Source: Chalara sp. BL73 (lineage: Eukaryota > Ascomycota > Leotiomycetes > Helotiales). From it: 64,000 nt of DNA. The translations under genes and the position numbers were made by a program. Positions within the stretch are counted from its first letter, which is position 1, and each line of letters starts with the position of its first letter. This document shows positions 34,540 through 46,270 of this stretch, piece after piece. A model generated the notes under the pieces. The model worked only from the letters and a program-made list of their open reading frames with translations, was not told the DNA's origin and did no database searches. The stretch covers positions 62,001-126,000 of the forward strand of contig CAKJVC010000058.1 of NCBI GenBank assembly GCA_918026815.1, written 5' to 3'.

Positions 34540-34558
34540 GGCCGGAAGGTTTCCGGCC
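34540..34558. repeat. Palindrome P2, ggccggaa-3-ttccggcc
   Basis: Same 8-base arms as P1 with spacer ggt, about 126-144 bases before the dioxygenase ATG. The reverse complement of this 19-mer equals P1 minus one A in the spacer, so the two copies are in opposite orientation. The flanking bases are not alike. Confidence 0.6.
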
Positions 34559-34683
34559 TTGACAACGATAAAAGACTTGAAAATTTCTCCCTCTGGCTCT
34601 GTTCTCTTTGTTCCTTTCCTGCAGAAACCTACAACCAGCTTCAAAATCGCCAACCCCAAGATCTTTCAAGCATAATAATTATC

Positions 34684-36243
34684 ATGGGTTCCATCACCCC
34701 TTCTACATCATTCAATGTCCTTCGAGACACTAGACCAAAAGACACCACTCTTCCAGCTTTCATGGTCTCTACAACGCGAGGCTTTCTACCCCGTCAGGAG
34801 CCCATCGTCCAACTCCCTCCGGAGTTTGATGTGCTTGAGTCAATCCTTACTCGCATGCCAATGAAGACTCTTGATGGCGAGCCAGGTCTCCTGAGTACAT
34901 TTACACTTGGTGAAACTGTCCTCAAGGAGCTTCCAGACCTCACTGCAGCCATTGACAAATATCAAGACAATCTTCCTCTTATGAATGCACTATATCGTGA
35001 TTACTCCTTTTTAGCGTCGGCATATCTTTTAGAGCCATGTCATGAACGATTTATGAATGGTGAGACTTATGGTCTCGCACGTCAGACTCTTCCATCAATC
35101 ATTGCCTTACCAATCTCCAGATGTGCTGAACTGTAAGTATAATCATGACCATTAACCTGGACGTTGACTAATGGAATACAGCGCTGGGTTCCAGCCATTC
35201 ATGGAGTACGCGGGCTCGTATGCACTCTTTAACTACCGACTTGCCGATGAAAACGGTGGGCTTGAGTACGACAACCTTCGTCTCATACGCGCTTTTCAGC
35301 ATGGTCTTGATCCAAAGTCATCTGAAGCTGGTTTCGTGCTAGTCCATGTTGATATGGTTCGCAATTCAGGACAACTTGTTGATGGAGTTATTACCGCTCT
35401 TGACGCATGTGAAGTCAATAGCCGCGAAAATTTTGAGGGTGGCATGAACAAAGTCATCCAAGCAATGACCAAAGTTAACAAAGTCATGGATGGTTAGTTT
35501 GTTCCCTTCTCCTTACCCATTGTCAAGAGACGCCTGAAATTGACTCGTAGCGAGGTATGTGGCAAAAGTCCAAACCAGGAGATTACACTTCGTTTAGAAC
35601 ATTTATATTCGGAATCACTAGCCAAAGCATGTTTCCACATGGCGTAGTCTATGAAGGCGTCTCGGAAAAGCCCATGTCCTTCCGTGGCGAATCTGGAGCA
35701 AATGATAGCATGGTGAGCCATCTACGAAATCAGACTCTATAGCATTGACTAACATGAAGATAGATCCCACTCTGTGACAATTTCCTTCAGATCGCTATGC
35801 CAGATACCCCACTTACCAGTATCCTGCAAGACTTCCGGGCGTACCGTCCAGGCAATCACAGGGATTTCCTTGAATACATCAAGGGGAAGTCATCCGAGTT
35901 ATCACTCAGGTCTTATGCGCTTCAAGAAACATCATCGGCTGCACTCTATCTCCTAGCCTTGAATCAGGTTCGCGATTTCAGGTGGCGCCATTGGACTTTC
36001 ACCCGTGAATACATCCTCAAGAAAACCAGTCATCCTGTGGCAACTGGAGGTTCTCCTATTGTGACATGGTTGCCCAACCAATTGCAGGCAGTCTTGCAAG
36101 CTATGGTCGATGTCTGGGACGCAAATGAGGGTAAATTAGGCAAAGCTTGTGAGGAGGTTATGGAGATAGCGATATTGCAAAAAGAGACGTTAAAGAAGGA
36201 GGTCGAGAAATATTGTCGTGAGAGGAATGTCGATGTCAACTAA
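34684..36243 (+). CDS. ido: Indoleamine 2,3-dioxygenase (heme, kynurenine pathway)
   Basis: Four exons (34684-35132, 35182-35492, 35555-35712, 35764-36243) give 465 residues, the normal fungal length. The enzyme opens the indole ring of L-tryptophan with O2 to N-formylkynurenine, the first step toward kynurenine and NAD. The proximal heme histidine is expected in RPGNHRDFLEYI. Other family blocks are DYSFLASAYLLEPCH, RQTLPSIIALPISR, PMSFRGESGAN and RHWTFTREYILKKT. Introns are 49, 62 and 51 bp. For intron 2 the acceptor that keeps the frame is gtagcgag, giving VMDGMWQKSKPGDY; the AG four bases earlier breaks it. Two copies of a ggccggaa/ttccggcc palindrome lie in the upstream region. No other kynurenine-pathway gene is visible nearby. 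Confidence 0.95.
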
Positions 36244-36619
36244 ATTCGAAAATAGATCCGTCCATAGTAATTCCCCTCTGGCTCTCTATATATAAAGACT
36301 TTTTAACCTTTGTTTCGGTTATTAAGCCCATCCAAGATAGGGGGCAGATGATGAAACCTGCAGTTGATTGGCTCTCAGTAGAGAAAGAGCCGAGTGGTCG
36401 ATCCCCTTCCGTATCAGTGACGATCAACCAAAACATCCTGGTGAATATCATCATAGCGTCATACCCAGCAACGTTGCATGGGCTAACAATCCATCGCTTT
36501 CCTATTTCAATTTCGAGCATGCATCTGGAGCCCTCTCCCTGCTTACGGATATAAAGGCAGGCACCTGCCGCCTGGCAATCTCACATGCTCATCTGTACAC
36601 TGTACAATGATCCGCCAAC
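36244..36619. other. Short intergenic region before the GH89 gene
   Basis: A 376-bp gap between two genes in the same direction. It must hold the 3' end of the dioxygenase gene and the promoter of the glycosidase, including a TATA box at 36550-36555. No coding sequence seen. Confidence 0.5.
36550..36555 (+). promoter_or_regulatory. TATA box of the GH89 gene
   Basis: The sequence tataaa lies 65 bases upstream of the ATG at 36620, a usual distance for a fungal TATA box with a short leader. Confidence 0.45.
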
Positions 36620-39108
36620 ATGATGCTATCAATCTTGCTGGCTGCTACTTTCCCAGTCCTCAGTTCGGCCCTGTCTTACTCAACCAGAGGAATTGAGGAC
36701 TTGGTAAAAAGACGACTCCCAGAGCACGCTGACGCGTTCGAGTTCCGACTCCTAGGTAACAGCACGGACCTCGTCTCGTCTAAAAACCAGCCCATGAACG
36801 ATGAATACAGCATCTCATCGACTACGGGTGGCAAAATTCTTGTGCAAGGGAATTCACCGATAGCACTGTCTAGCGGTTTACATCGATATCTAACGGATGT
36901 TGTTCATGTAGACGTTTTCTGGTTCATCGGGAGCCAATTGCATCATGCCCCGAACCTGCTTCCTCGTCCAGCTACTGTCATCACAGGGTCTAGTATCGTG
37001 CCGTGGAGATATCATTTTAATACTGTAACGTTTTCATACACGGCTGCTTTCTGGTCATGGGAAGACTGGGAGCTGGAGCTGGATTGGATGGCGTTGAGAG
37101 GGATCAACCTTCCGCTTGCGTGGGTTGGATATGAGAAAATATTGCTGGATATGTACCGCGAGCTTGGTTTGACTGATGAGGAGATATTTGATTTCTTCAG
37201 TGGACCAGCTTTTCAATCTTGGAATCGCTTTGGCAAGTAAGTGAATTAGCCGTGTTTTCTCTAAAGACTGAGATTTTGAAACAAGGTACAAGTATGGCAA
37301 TTGTTTAGCTATCCAAAGTCCGTCGGAGTACAAGGCTGCAACATGCTCGAGAAGATTAGGTCAGGAGCGAAAGCGCCATTTATCCGTGATATAATTTACG
37401 GCTGTTCTTGTGGTCGTTCGTCGGTCGTTTTCATAAGGTCATCTACTAACACACAGATTTGCCTAGTATTCAAGGCTCTTGGGGAGGTGATCTCCCCTTA
37501 GAATGGGTCAATTCTCAATTTGAGCTACAAAAGAACATTACCAAACGAATGTTCGCACTCGGCATGACTCCTGCACTTCCAGCCTTCACGGGTTTTGTCC
37601 CAAGAGCAATCACACGTGTTCTCCCTAATGCTACGGTAACTAACGGGTCCCGATGGGGATATATTTTTTCCAAAGAATATACAGAGGTCACTTTTCTGGA
37701 GCCTTTTGATCCAGCTTTTCAACAGTTACAGAAAAACTTCGTTGCTAAACAGACAGAGGCATATGGAGATATCACGCATATTTACACGCTTGACCAATTC
37801 AACGAGAACCTTCCTGGATCTGGAGAGCTGGATTATTTACGCAGTGTATCAACCAACGTATGGAAAAGTCTTAAAGGAGCCGATCCAAATGCCATTTGGT
37901 TGATGCAAGGATGGCTGTTCTTTGCTAATAGCGAATTTTGGAACGTGGAGCGAATTGAGGCCTATCTAAGCGGAGTAGAGAATAAAAATGACATGTTGAT
38001 CCTAGACTTGTTCTCAGAATCTTATCCGCAGTGGCAACGAACGAATTCTTATTTCGGTAAAAATTGGATTTGGTGCCAGCTCCATGATTATGGTGGGAGC
38101 ATGGGACTCTATGGCCAGATAGAGAATATTACGATTAATTCCATTGATGCTTTGGCAGATTCGGGTTCGTTGGTTGGCTTTGGACTGACGATGGAAGGTC
38201 AGGAAGGGAATGAGATTATTTATGATCTCCTACTTGACCAAGCCTGGTCTGCGTCGCCTATAGAGACAAAATCTTACTTCCACAACTGGGTTGCAAAGCG
38301 ATACTCAGGAGCTGGCTTCATCCCTGAACAGCTGTACTCTGCTTGGGAGATAATGCGATTTGCAGTTTACAACAACACAAACTTGACTTCTGCCACGGCA
38401 GTGACAAGGTCCATAGCACAACTGTCTCCAAACATCACTGGACTTCTAGGACGTACCTACCAGTACGGCGGAACAACCATAAATTACGATCCTGTAGTGC
38501 TCGTTTCTGCATGGACGACTGCATTCGATGCGGCTCGCATCAATCCCTCACTCTGGGACCACCTAGCCTATCTGCATGACATGACAGACATAACCCGTCA
38601 GGTGCTAGAAAACTCATTCATCGACTATTACAACACCCTAATCTCAACTTACACTTCGCCCACGCGCTCCAACACTACTATCTCCTCTGCAGGCCAAAAC
38701 CTCACCTCCCACCTGCAGCTCCTGGACAGGGTTCTACTTACAAACCCTACTTTCTCTCTTAGCACATGGCTAAATGCGGCTCGCGCTCAGAGTAGCAACG
38801 CAAGTGTGTCCGATTTCTACGAGTTCCAAGCCAGGAATCAGATCACACTCTGGGGCCCGAACGCTGAAATCAGCGATTATGCGTCGAAGAGCTGGGGCGG
38901 CCTAGTCGGGGGATATTATATCCCGCGTTGGGAGATCTTTGTGCAATATTTATTGGAGACGGAGCTCGAGGCGTATAATACGACGGAGTTGAATGCGCGG
39001 CTGAGGGTGTTTGAGAAGGAGTGGGAGAGCTCCACGACGGAAGTTAGAAGTTCGAAGTCTGTGGGAAGTTTGAAGGACATGTTGGAGGAGATATTGGCAG
39101 TTGTCTAA
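36620..39108 (+). CDS. Secreted alpha-N-acetylglucosaminidase, GH89 (NAGLU-like)
   Basis: Two exons (36620-37236, 37467-39108) give 752 residues. A signal peptide (MMLSILLAATFPVLSSALS) starts the protein. The NAGLU fold shows VPWRYHFNTVTFSYTAAFW, WELELDWMALRGINLPLAW, FQSWNRFGNIQGSWGGDLP across the splice site, YTLDQFNENLP, IWLMQGWLFF and GLTMEGQEGNEIIYDLL. These match the human lysosomal enzyme family that removes terminal alpha-linked N-acetylglucosamine. In a fungus a secreted copy probably trims glycans or polysaccharides outside the cell or in the vacuole. Many N-x-S/T sites are present, consistent with secretion. The single intron is 230 bp, several times longer than the local norm; the frame is only kept by joining FGN to IQGSWGG. 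Confidence 0.93.
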
Positions 39109-39649
39109 GTCATACTTGTGAGGCCTAAGTATGAATACCAAGTCTACATCTGCCATTAAATTACTTTACGATATATTTCTGGCCTTTACAGTGAAGACCA
39201 CTCGGATGGGTGAAGACCTTCTCATCAAGTAGATGGATATAGCGAGCCATTATCTGGGTTAAGACTTGAAACAATACCGGGTAGTTGTTCCCTTTAATTA
39301 AACCAGGGCTATTCATCGTGGCACTGATAATAGAAGATGTTAAAGTATGAGCGGTTCCCATTAAGATGACGTCTTTTTGTGCTTTCTAAAGCAGGGATAT
39401 CAAACTCAGGTCAAGCTTTCACTAATGAAGTGGACCGTTTCGACAGCAACGGCGGGGTGGAAGCTCCCCCCTGCACAATGACGACAATCAACCAATCAAA
39501 TCGAGGATATTACAGCTCCAACTCTGGGGGACAGTACGAATCAACTCATCATGCTGCATCACCTCATTCTCACATAGATCAAGAAGCTCATATCCTCCCT
39601 TGATATTTTCTGCCCATCCCACGCTTCTTGACATTGTTCCCTGAAGTGA
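39109..39649. other. Intergenic region before the Rieske/AIF-like gene
   Basis: A 541-bp gap between genes in the same direction. No supported coding sequence. It should contain the GH89 terminator region and the promoter of the oxidoreductase gene. Confidence 0.45.
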
Positions 39650-41778
39650 ATGCACTCGCCACGTCCGCTTTTGCAGCTGTCCAAAGCAGTCCCGCGACTT
39701 CTGAGCCCAGTTACACATATACCCCGCGCGAAAAGAGCCTTTGTAACAACACCACGAAATATGGCTCAAGAATACAAGCTTAAAGGCATCTCGAGCCTTG
39801 ACTTGAAGCCGGGTGAGAAGAAGGAGGTTGAAGTAGAGGGTAAGATCAGTTCTTTATCCGCAATTGCTTAACCTACACTCTCTATCAGCCTTCGAATCTG
39901 GTAAAGGCTGCTTTGTAAGCATAGCTTGCGGTGTCAAAGTGAGACCCTCTTGCTTTTCCTCATTGTAAGGAACCCGGAATTCATGAACTCACAAAGATAT
40001 GATAAATCGCAACCGAGATACTATGTCCCCCGAGTTTCATATGTTTCGATGTTCGTTATGAGGCTTGATTTCAACCAAGCCCTTCTACTTGATCGGAACC
40101 ATAGCAAGCATACAGTCTAAGTACAGGCACTAATCAAGAATCGATCTAGGTATTGAGGAGGGCAAGGTTCTGTTATGTAATGTGGGAGGAAAGATATCTG
40201 CGTTAGGAAGCAAATGTACACATTACGGTGCACCGCTCATTAAGGGTGTTTTGACTGGCGATGGTAGAATAACTTGCCCTTGGCATGGAGGTATGAATGC
40301 CCCAGCTCGCTCACCCGCAGAAATTAAAACTACAATGTATAGCTTGCTTCAATGCGTCAACCGGAGATATTGAAAACGCACCGGCCGTCGACGCTTTACC
40401 CTCTTTCAAGCTTGCTGAGAAGGACGGTGCCGTATATGTGACAGGTGAAGAGCAAAATATCAAGGGTAGTCGGCGGAAGCCGAATCTCAGAATCAATGGA
40501 GCCGCATCGAGAGTAGCTGGAGCAGAACATGTAGTTGTCGTAGGCGGTGGAAGCGGTGGTCTGGCTACTGTTGAGGCGCTTAGAGAAAATGGGTTCAAAG
40601 GAAAGATCACTATAATTGGCAGTGAAGGCTATACGCCAATCGATAGGACTAAGTTGTCCAAGGCCTTGATTGATGACCCATCGAAGATTGCTATAAGAGA
40701 TGAAGCTTGGTTCAAGGATGGAGGAATCGACTTTGTATTTGATGAAGTTTCCAGCGTTGACTTCTCTGGCAAGAAAGTTGACACAAAGGCTGGTTCATCT
40801 TATAACTACACAAAACTGGTATTGGCAACTGGCGGGTCTCCCAAGAACTTACCATTACCTGGTTTCAAAGAGCTCGGCAATATCTTCCTCCTGCGAACCG
40901 TTCCGCACGTCAAGTCAATTGTGGGAGCTATCGGGGACAAGAATAAAAAGATCGTCATCATTGGAAGTTCGTTTATTGGCATGGAAGTGGCAAACGCAAC
41001 TGCTAAGGATAACGATGTAACGGTAGTTGGTATGGAGGAGACGCCATTGGAGCGAGTGATGGGCAAAGTAGTTGGAAGGATCTTTCAGAAGCAGCTTGAA
41101 AAGAACGGTGTGAAGTTCAAATTAAGCGCTGGTGTGGAGAGAGCTTTGCCATCCACGTCTGATCCGTCCAAGGTTGGCTCAGTTGAGTTGAAGGACGGCA
41201 CGGTTCTCCCGGCCGATCTCGTAGTGTTGGGAATTGGAGTAGGACCAGCGACCACCTTTCTGAAGGAGAACCAGGCAGTCACACTCGAAAAGGACGGCTC
41301 ACTCAAGACTGACGAGAACTTTTCCGTCGATGGCCTGAAAGACGTCTATGCGATTGGTGATATTGCGACATATCCATACCATGGTCCAGGAGGAGAAGGC
41401 GCATTTACTCGAATCGAGCACTGGAACGTCGCTCAGAATTCTGGTCGAGCTGTTGCGGCACATATCAATGACCCAACTGCTAAACCCAAAGCATTCATTC
41501 CAATCTTCTGGTCTGCACTTGGTGCACAACTTCGTTATTGCGGCAATACACCGCATGGATATGATGACTTGGTTCTCAAAGGCCAACCCGAGGAAGCCAA
41601 ATTTGCAGCATATTACACCAAGGGCGAGACAGTCGTTGCGGTCGCCAGTATGCAGTTGGATCCGGTCATGACACAAGCTTCAGAGCTGATGCGAAGAGGG
41701 AAGATGCCATCGAAGGGTGAGTTACAGAAGGGTGTGGATATTTTGGAGATTTCTGTGCCGGCGGAATTGAAGATCTGA
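39650..41778 (+). CDS. Mitochondrial Rieske-FAD oxidoreductase (AIFM3/Nfrl-like)
   Basis: Three exons (39650-39839, 40150-40290, 40343-41778) give 588 residues. The N-terminus is basic and amphipathic, as in a mitochondrial presequence. A Rieske [2Fe-2S] domain follows with both ligand pairs present: KCTHYGAPL (C-x-H) and TCPWHGACFN (C-x2-H, spanning intron 2). The FAD part has VVVGGGSGGLATVEAL, the NAD-binding loop KIVIIGSSFIGMEVA and the second FAD motif DVYAIGDIATYP. The Rieske-plus-reductase order is that of AIFM3 and of rubredoxin-reductase-like AIF relatives. A redox role in mitochondria or cytosol is inferred; the partner is unknown. An internal ATG (NMAQEY, residue 38) could give a form without the presequence. 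Intron 1 is 310 bp, far longer than intron 2 (52 bp). Confidence 0.93.
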
Positions 41779-42450
41779 AAGGCCCACTCATGCCTCTATC
41801 TTAGCGGCTCAAGTTGCACATGATTATGACTGCAGTAAGTATGAATGGAAAATGCAGCGGCGGGTTCAAGGCGAGATTGGGGTGGGGTCACAGCAGATGA
41901 AATTAGAAATGAGCAAGTGAATATTTTTTTTCCCACCCCTGGCCAAATAGTTCCTGTTTTGAGTGGTCGTCCAGCAAGATTTACTTCTGTCCCTCTGATT
42001 TCATTCATCAAGAAGTCCCAAGAATAAACCAGTGACAGAGGTACACATTTGCTGCATGAACGATATTTTGAGCGTGTTATGGTTCATCGCGACGTGTTCC
42101 CATTGATATCTACCCTGGGCACCCAGCCACATGTTATTCATCGCGCCAGCAAAGTGACGTCCACTCTGAGGTCATCACAGCCAATCATACGCGTGATTTC
42201 CTATTTATGTTCCTGGATTCAAGGGTCTTGGCAATAGACCCAGTTCAGGTTTGTGGCTTCCGCTCCGACTCAAGATCGCAAGCCCACTTCAATATACAAT
42301 CCCCAACCACCAACACCCCATCCATCCATTCTTGATCACTGTGTAATGGTGAAATAATCCGTGACACCCCTTTTGCAGTCGCCAGCATGGTACAAGTACA
42401 ACGCGACACAGCCATTTCGTCCGTCGTATCACAAGCTTAGTGCCCGCGCC
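41779..42450. other. Intergenic region before the coiled-coil gene
   Basis: About 670 bases with no convincing gene. The part right before 42451 is in frame with the next gene from a GTG at 42361, but no ATG occurs there, so I treat it as leader. Confidence 0.45.
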
Positions 42451-44825
42451 ATGGCAGACGACGATCTGAAGGCGCTTCTCGACAGCATTCCAGAGACGCA
42501 CTCGGCAACCAGCCCAAATCTCCGCTGTTGCTGTGGCAGATTAGATTGTGCCTATCTGAATCACAACTCTAGCGCCCTCGATGATCTTGAGAAGGATGTA
42601 CAGAGGGCAGCGCAGCTTGGTCAGGTACGTGGAATGTTGTGATCCCCAAGGGTGGGACCGGGACATCTGGTCATACACACCCTTGAGAAAGACTGGTGTA
42701 TCTCACCACAGACATGTTCAGAACCATGGCTGCCGAAAGTGAAGAAGATTTAAAAATGAGCAAAGGGCTAACATTTTCTCTTCAGGCGCTGCTTGTTCGC
42801 CATGAAGCCTACATGGTCGATGCGGAGCGCGATCGAGTCGAGATGAGCGCCAAAATTGAGAAGCTGGAGCTGGACAAGAAAGAGCTCGAGGCCAAAAATG
42901 CGAAAACTATCGAGGAGAATCGCGGACTGCTTGATCAACTCGAAGGCCTTAACACCACAGTAACTGAATCTGAAGCACATATCAAAGCGCTCGAAGCGAC
43001 GCTACAGTCAACCCATCAGGAGCTACGCAGACTGGAAGGCCTCGCATCCAGAACTCATGATCTGGAAGCACAGATGGCTGCTTTGGAGCAGGAGCAGGAA
43101 GTTTTGCAGAAGACAATCGTAACAACAGCTGCAGAGGAACGATCAGCTATACAGCGATGGAAAAGAGCAGAGAGGCATTTGCTCGACTTGCAGGACCAGC
43201 TGGAGAGAATAGAGCGTGAAGCGAAGGAGGAAAGAGAGCGTCATGTTGAGGTTCTCGGTCGGATGGAGAGACAACGTGCCGTGGAGCGAGAACTTGACAC
43301 GGCCGCAGGACGTTTAAAGGGCGCGGCGGCCATGACTGGCAATAGGAATGGCAGTAACGTGGTCTCGCATTTCGTTAAGGACATATTGCAGGATAATGCG
43401 AATCTTCAACTGGGCATTGTGGAACTACGTGAGATGCTGATGAACTCGAACGACGAGGTCCAGTCCTTGCGAGAACAGCTTCTCATGCATCAACCAGTGC
43501 TGGATAGAGAGAATGAAAGTGGTCCACCAACACTTAAGGCTGAATTGGCACCGAAAGAACCTGAATCAGAAGCTAAGGTCATCTCGCAAGCTCTCCACAT
43601 TCATCACCATTATCACGCTCCCAAGAAGGAGGAGGTCCGACGTCCAAAGAAGAAACGGACCCCTATCAACACGGCGATATTTACACCTCCCAGGAACATG
43701 TCCCCTAGAAATTCAGCAAGGGGTCACGATACCGCTAGCGCAATATTGTCGCAAACCTCAGTCACTATTCCCACTCCGGTTACGCCTACTAATCGATGGT
43801 CGATGCAGTCAGGCCAAATGTCGGATTTCGCGCCGTCTTCTGTTCCAAGCTCACCTCAGTCCATGTATCGTCACAGCGGCCTGTTCGACAAAGGGTTTGA
43901 TCTAGACTCATCTAGGCCCACATCTCCAGGTTCTAGCGTTGACCCAATGTCGCCACAGTTCGTCCCCAATCGACATCGAAAGCGAGGTTCCGAGGTCTCG
44001 ACTCGAAGCTTTGTCCAGCCTGTCAATCTCCAGCCTCATGTTATTCATGAAGAGGATGATGATGTTGAGGATATCGAGGACCTGCAAACGCCGAGTATGC
44101 CATCCCTTGAGGATGACTTAACCCCTTCAGATATGTCTAACGACTCGAATAATTACATCGATCACGGTGATGGCCACGAAGAATGGTCCGCACAATTTCA
44201 GCCGAGCCTACGACGCTCAACTTCGCACGAATCCATCCTTTCTGTTTCTGGTATCGACATTCATACTCTCAAATCACGCCCTTCTCAGCTGACCATTACT
44301 GGGCGGGGATTCCAACCACGGAGCCAACTTAATGTGCCTATACCCACGCTCTCTATTGATACTTTGACCAGTTCATCCATGGTTACTGCTCAGCCTACGC
44401 TTTCTAGGTTTGGCACTAATAGCACAACATATCTCCGCTCCAGCATGGGCACAAGTTACAACAGTGATGCGCGATCCATCAACTCTGCAAATTCCGCAAA
44501 TTCCGCCAACTCTGGTGGTGAAGCAGGTATTAGCAAGAAAGTGGGAGGCTGGGTCTTCGGTCGATGGGGAGTGAGTCCTGCCAAGTCTACCAGCAATCCC
44601 AGATCACCAAACACCCCGAAGACACCACAAATACGAGTCGTCTCTTCGCCTAATCCACCCGCAGACCCTCTTAAGGCGTTCATGGGTCGCTCCCCGGGAA
44701 TAAATCAGAAAGGACCAGTTCCAGGTTTTGTCAAGAAAACCGAGAAAGCACCTAGTCAAGTGAAGCCGGTTGATGTTGATCATGATGCGCTGAGAGAGAT
44801 TCTTATGGAAGGAGGAATGCAGTAA
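42451..44825 (+). CDS. Coiled-coil protein with Ser/Pro-rich tail, unknown function
   Basis: Two exons (42451-42624, 42786-44825) with a 161-bp intron give 737 residues. The N-terminus has a cysteine motif CCCGRLDCAYL (about 28-38). Residues of roughly 60-290 are a long coiled coil rich in Glu, Leu, Lys and Arg. A His stretch IHHHYH (about 325) and a basic patch RRPKKKRTP follow. The second half is Ser/Pro-rich, with an acidic run EEDDDVEDIEDL (about 510), a Ser/Ala/Asn repeat (SANSANSANSGG, about 645) and a conserved-looking C-terminus FMGRSPGINQKGPVPGF. Similar fungal proteins are usually named after chromosome-segregation ATPases because of the coiled coil, but no ATPase motif is present. 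A scaffold role is plausible, not shown. Confidence 0.88.
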
Positions 44826-45620
44826 TGGCACGTATCTATCTGGGAGCAGTAAGCTTTATACACGACACACGATCACACAACTTTCTTTTGTCATTTAATG
44901 TTTGGTGACACAACCCATGGGCATGGGACCGTGAGTGTTTTAGCACGAGGCGTTGTGGGTTTACGGGATACCCTGGGTGTTAGCGATAGATTGATTACAT
45001 GATAGGATGAATTATATAGTATAGGATAGAGGAATACAATAATTGTTAATCAATTCTTGCATCTTGGAGAAAAAAGGTTTACTAAATGTGAAAGCACCAG
45101 TGTGTTGAAAATAAGTCCACACTTTAGATCTCCAATTGAGATGAGAATACGAGGTCTACTCACTCAGATGTGAACCGAAGTAACGATGCCAGCCCAAGTA
45201 TAAAGGATCATACACCACGCCGATAATGTCTACCACTTGCACATATGCTCATTCGCATTTGGAACCTTCGTAACGTCAGGTCAAGGCCTGTATTATTTAT
45301 AGTACCTTGCTCCAGCCTCATACAAATGCTGTCGGGCTACCCGCTACTAATACGCTCTCCGGCGTTGTCCAGTCTCAGAAAGCGGAAGAATGCCTCTTAA
45401 AGTAGGGACGCGAAAGCGTACCACAGGGGAATATACACCTCGAGAGTATGAAAGAGGCATTTGTTGCCATAGGGTTGAAGCTTAATTGATGATTGAGGAT
45501 ACGCCCCAGCCTTCCTAGATGCACGTGCCGAGATAATCCAACTACACGTCCATCGCGCGTCACGCGGTTTCAACCTCTTTTTATATACATAGACAAGGTT
45601 AGCTTCGATCTTCTTCCGTC
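44826..45620. other. Intergenic region before the PUA/ASCH-like gene
   Basis: About 800 bases without a supported gene. The stretch at 44990-45070 is AT-rich. A TATA-like box at 45582-45587 lies 34-39 bases before the next ATG. Confidence 0.45.
45582..45587 (+). promoter_or_regulatory. TATA-like box of the PUA/ASCH-like gene
   Basis: The motif tatata in tttttatatacat lies about 35 bases before the start codon at 45621, close for a core promoter and therefore only tentative. Confidence 0.3.
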
Positions 45621-46270
45621 ATGGCGTCGGGCATTAAATCGGATATAATCATCTCAATCACCCAGCCTCACCTTGATCATATCGTCAATCAAAAGAAGAA
45701 CCATGAATTTCGCGGGTACTTGCTTCCGAGCCGCGTGACGCGCTTCTGGATATATGAGCCGAGCCCCGTATCTGCCATCAAGTATATAGCGGAAGTTAGC
45801 AACGGAAAACGCCCTGGAGAGATTATAGACGGAGGATTTATTCGAAATTCCGACTTCAACCAGGGGAAGATCGACGGCGGCAAGTTCGCATATGAGATCC
45901 TGAAGTTGGAAGCTCTGGACGCTCCAATTACCCTGTTGCAGCTGAAAACCAAACGCTGGCTCCTTGGCGCACCCCAAAAGTACTGCTATGTTAAAGAAGA
46001 AATGGCTCTTGAGCTAAGAGATATGAAAACTACTGCTATATCAGCTCATTCCGTCCCAATCTGGCCCGTTGACAATACAGAACGTGCGAAAGATGAGGAG
46101 TCTGCATCACAAGGTATTTAGAGTTACGTGACATATCCTTCGTCTTATTAATTATTCCAGATATTCGACACTTTCTCTCTAAGAAACCGAAATTTCCAGG
46201 GAAGCAGTCGACCACGCTCTCAGGTGGCATTCGCAAAGGTGGGAAGGGAAAGAAGACGCGTCTACAATAA
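45621..46270 (+). CDS. Small PUA/ASCH-like domain protein with a basic PIP-like tail
   Basis: Two exons (45621-46113, 46161-46270) with a 47-bp intron give 200 residues. The first 115 residues look like a PUA-superfamily ASCH fold: ISITQPHLDHIVNQKKNHEF, a strand-rich core with RFWIYEPSPVSAIKYIAEV, and GEIIDGGFIRNSDF. Such domains bind RNA or modified nucleotides, but no catalytic residues can be assigned. After splicing, the tail reads ASQDIRHFLSKKPKF and ends in a Lys/Gly-rich stretch (RKGGKGKKTRLQ). The segment SQDIRHFL resembles a PCNA-interacting peptide with Ser in place of the usual Gln, followed by basic residues. If the intron is kept, the protein ends at 166 residues and lacks this tail. 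The function is unknown. Confidence 0.82.

Larger units (their letters stand above)
34000..34683. other. Upstream region of the indoleamine dioxygenase gene
   Basis: About 680 bases with no gene. Two almost identical perfect-armed palindromes lie at 34146-34165 and 34540-34558. Pyrimidine-rich sequence precedes the start codon, as is usual for a fungal leader. Confidence 0.5.
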
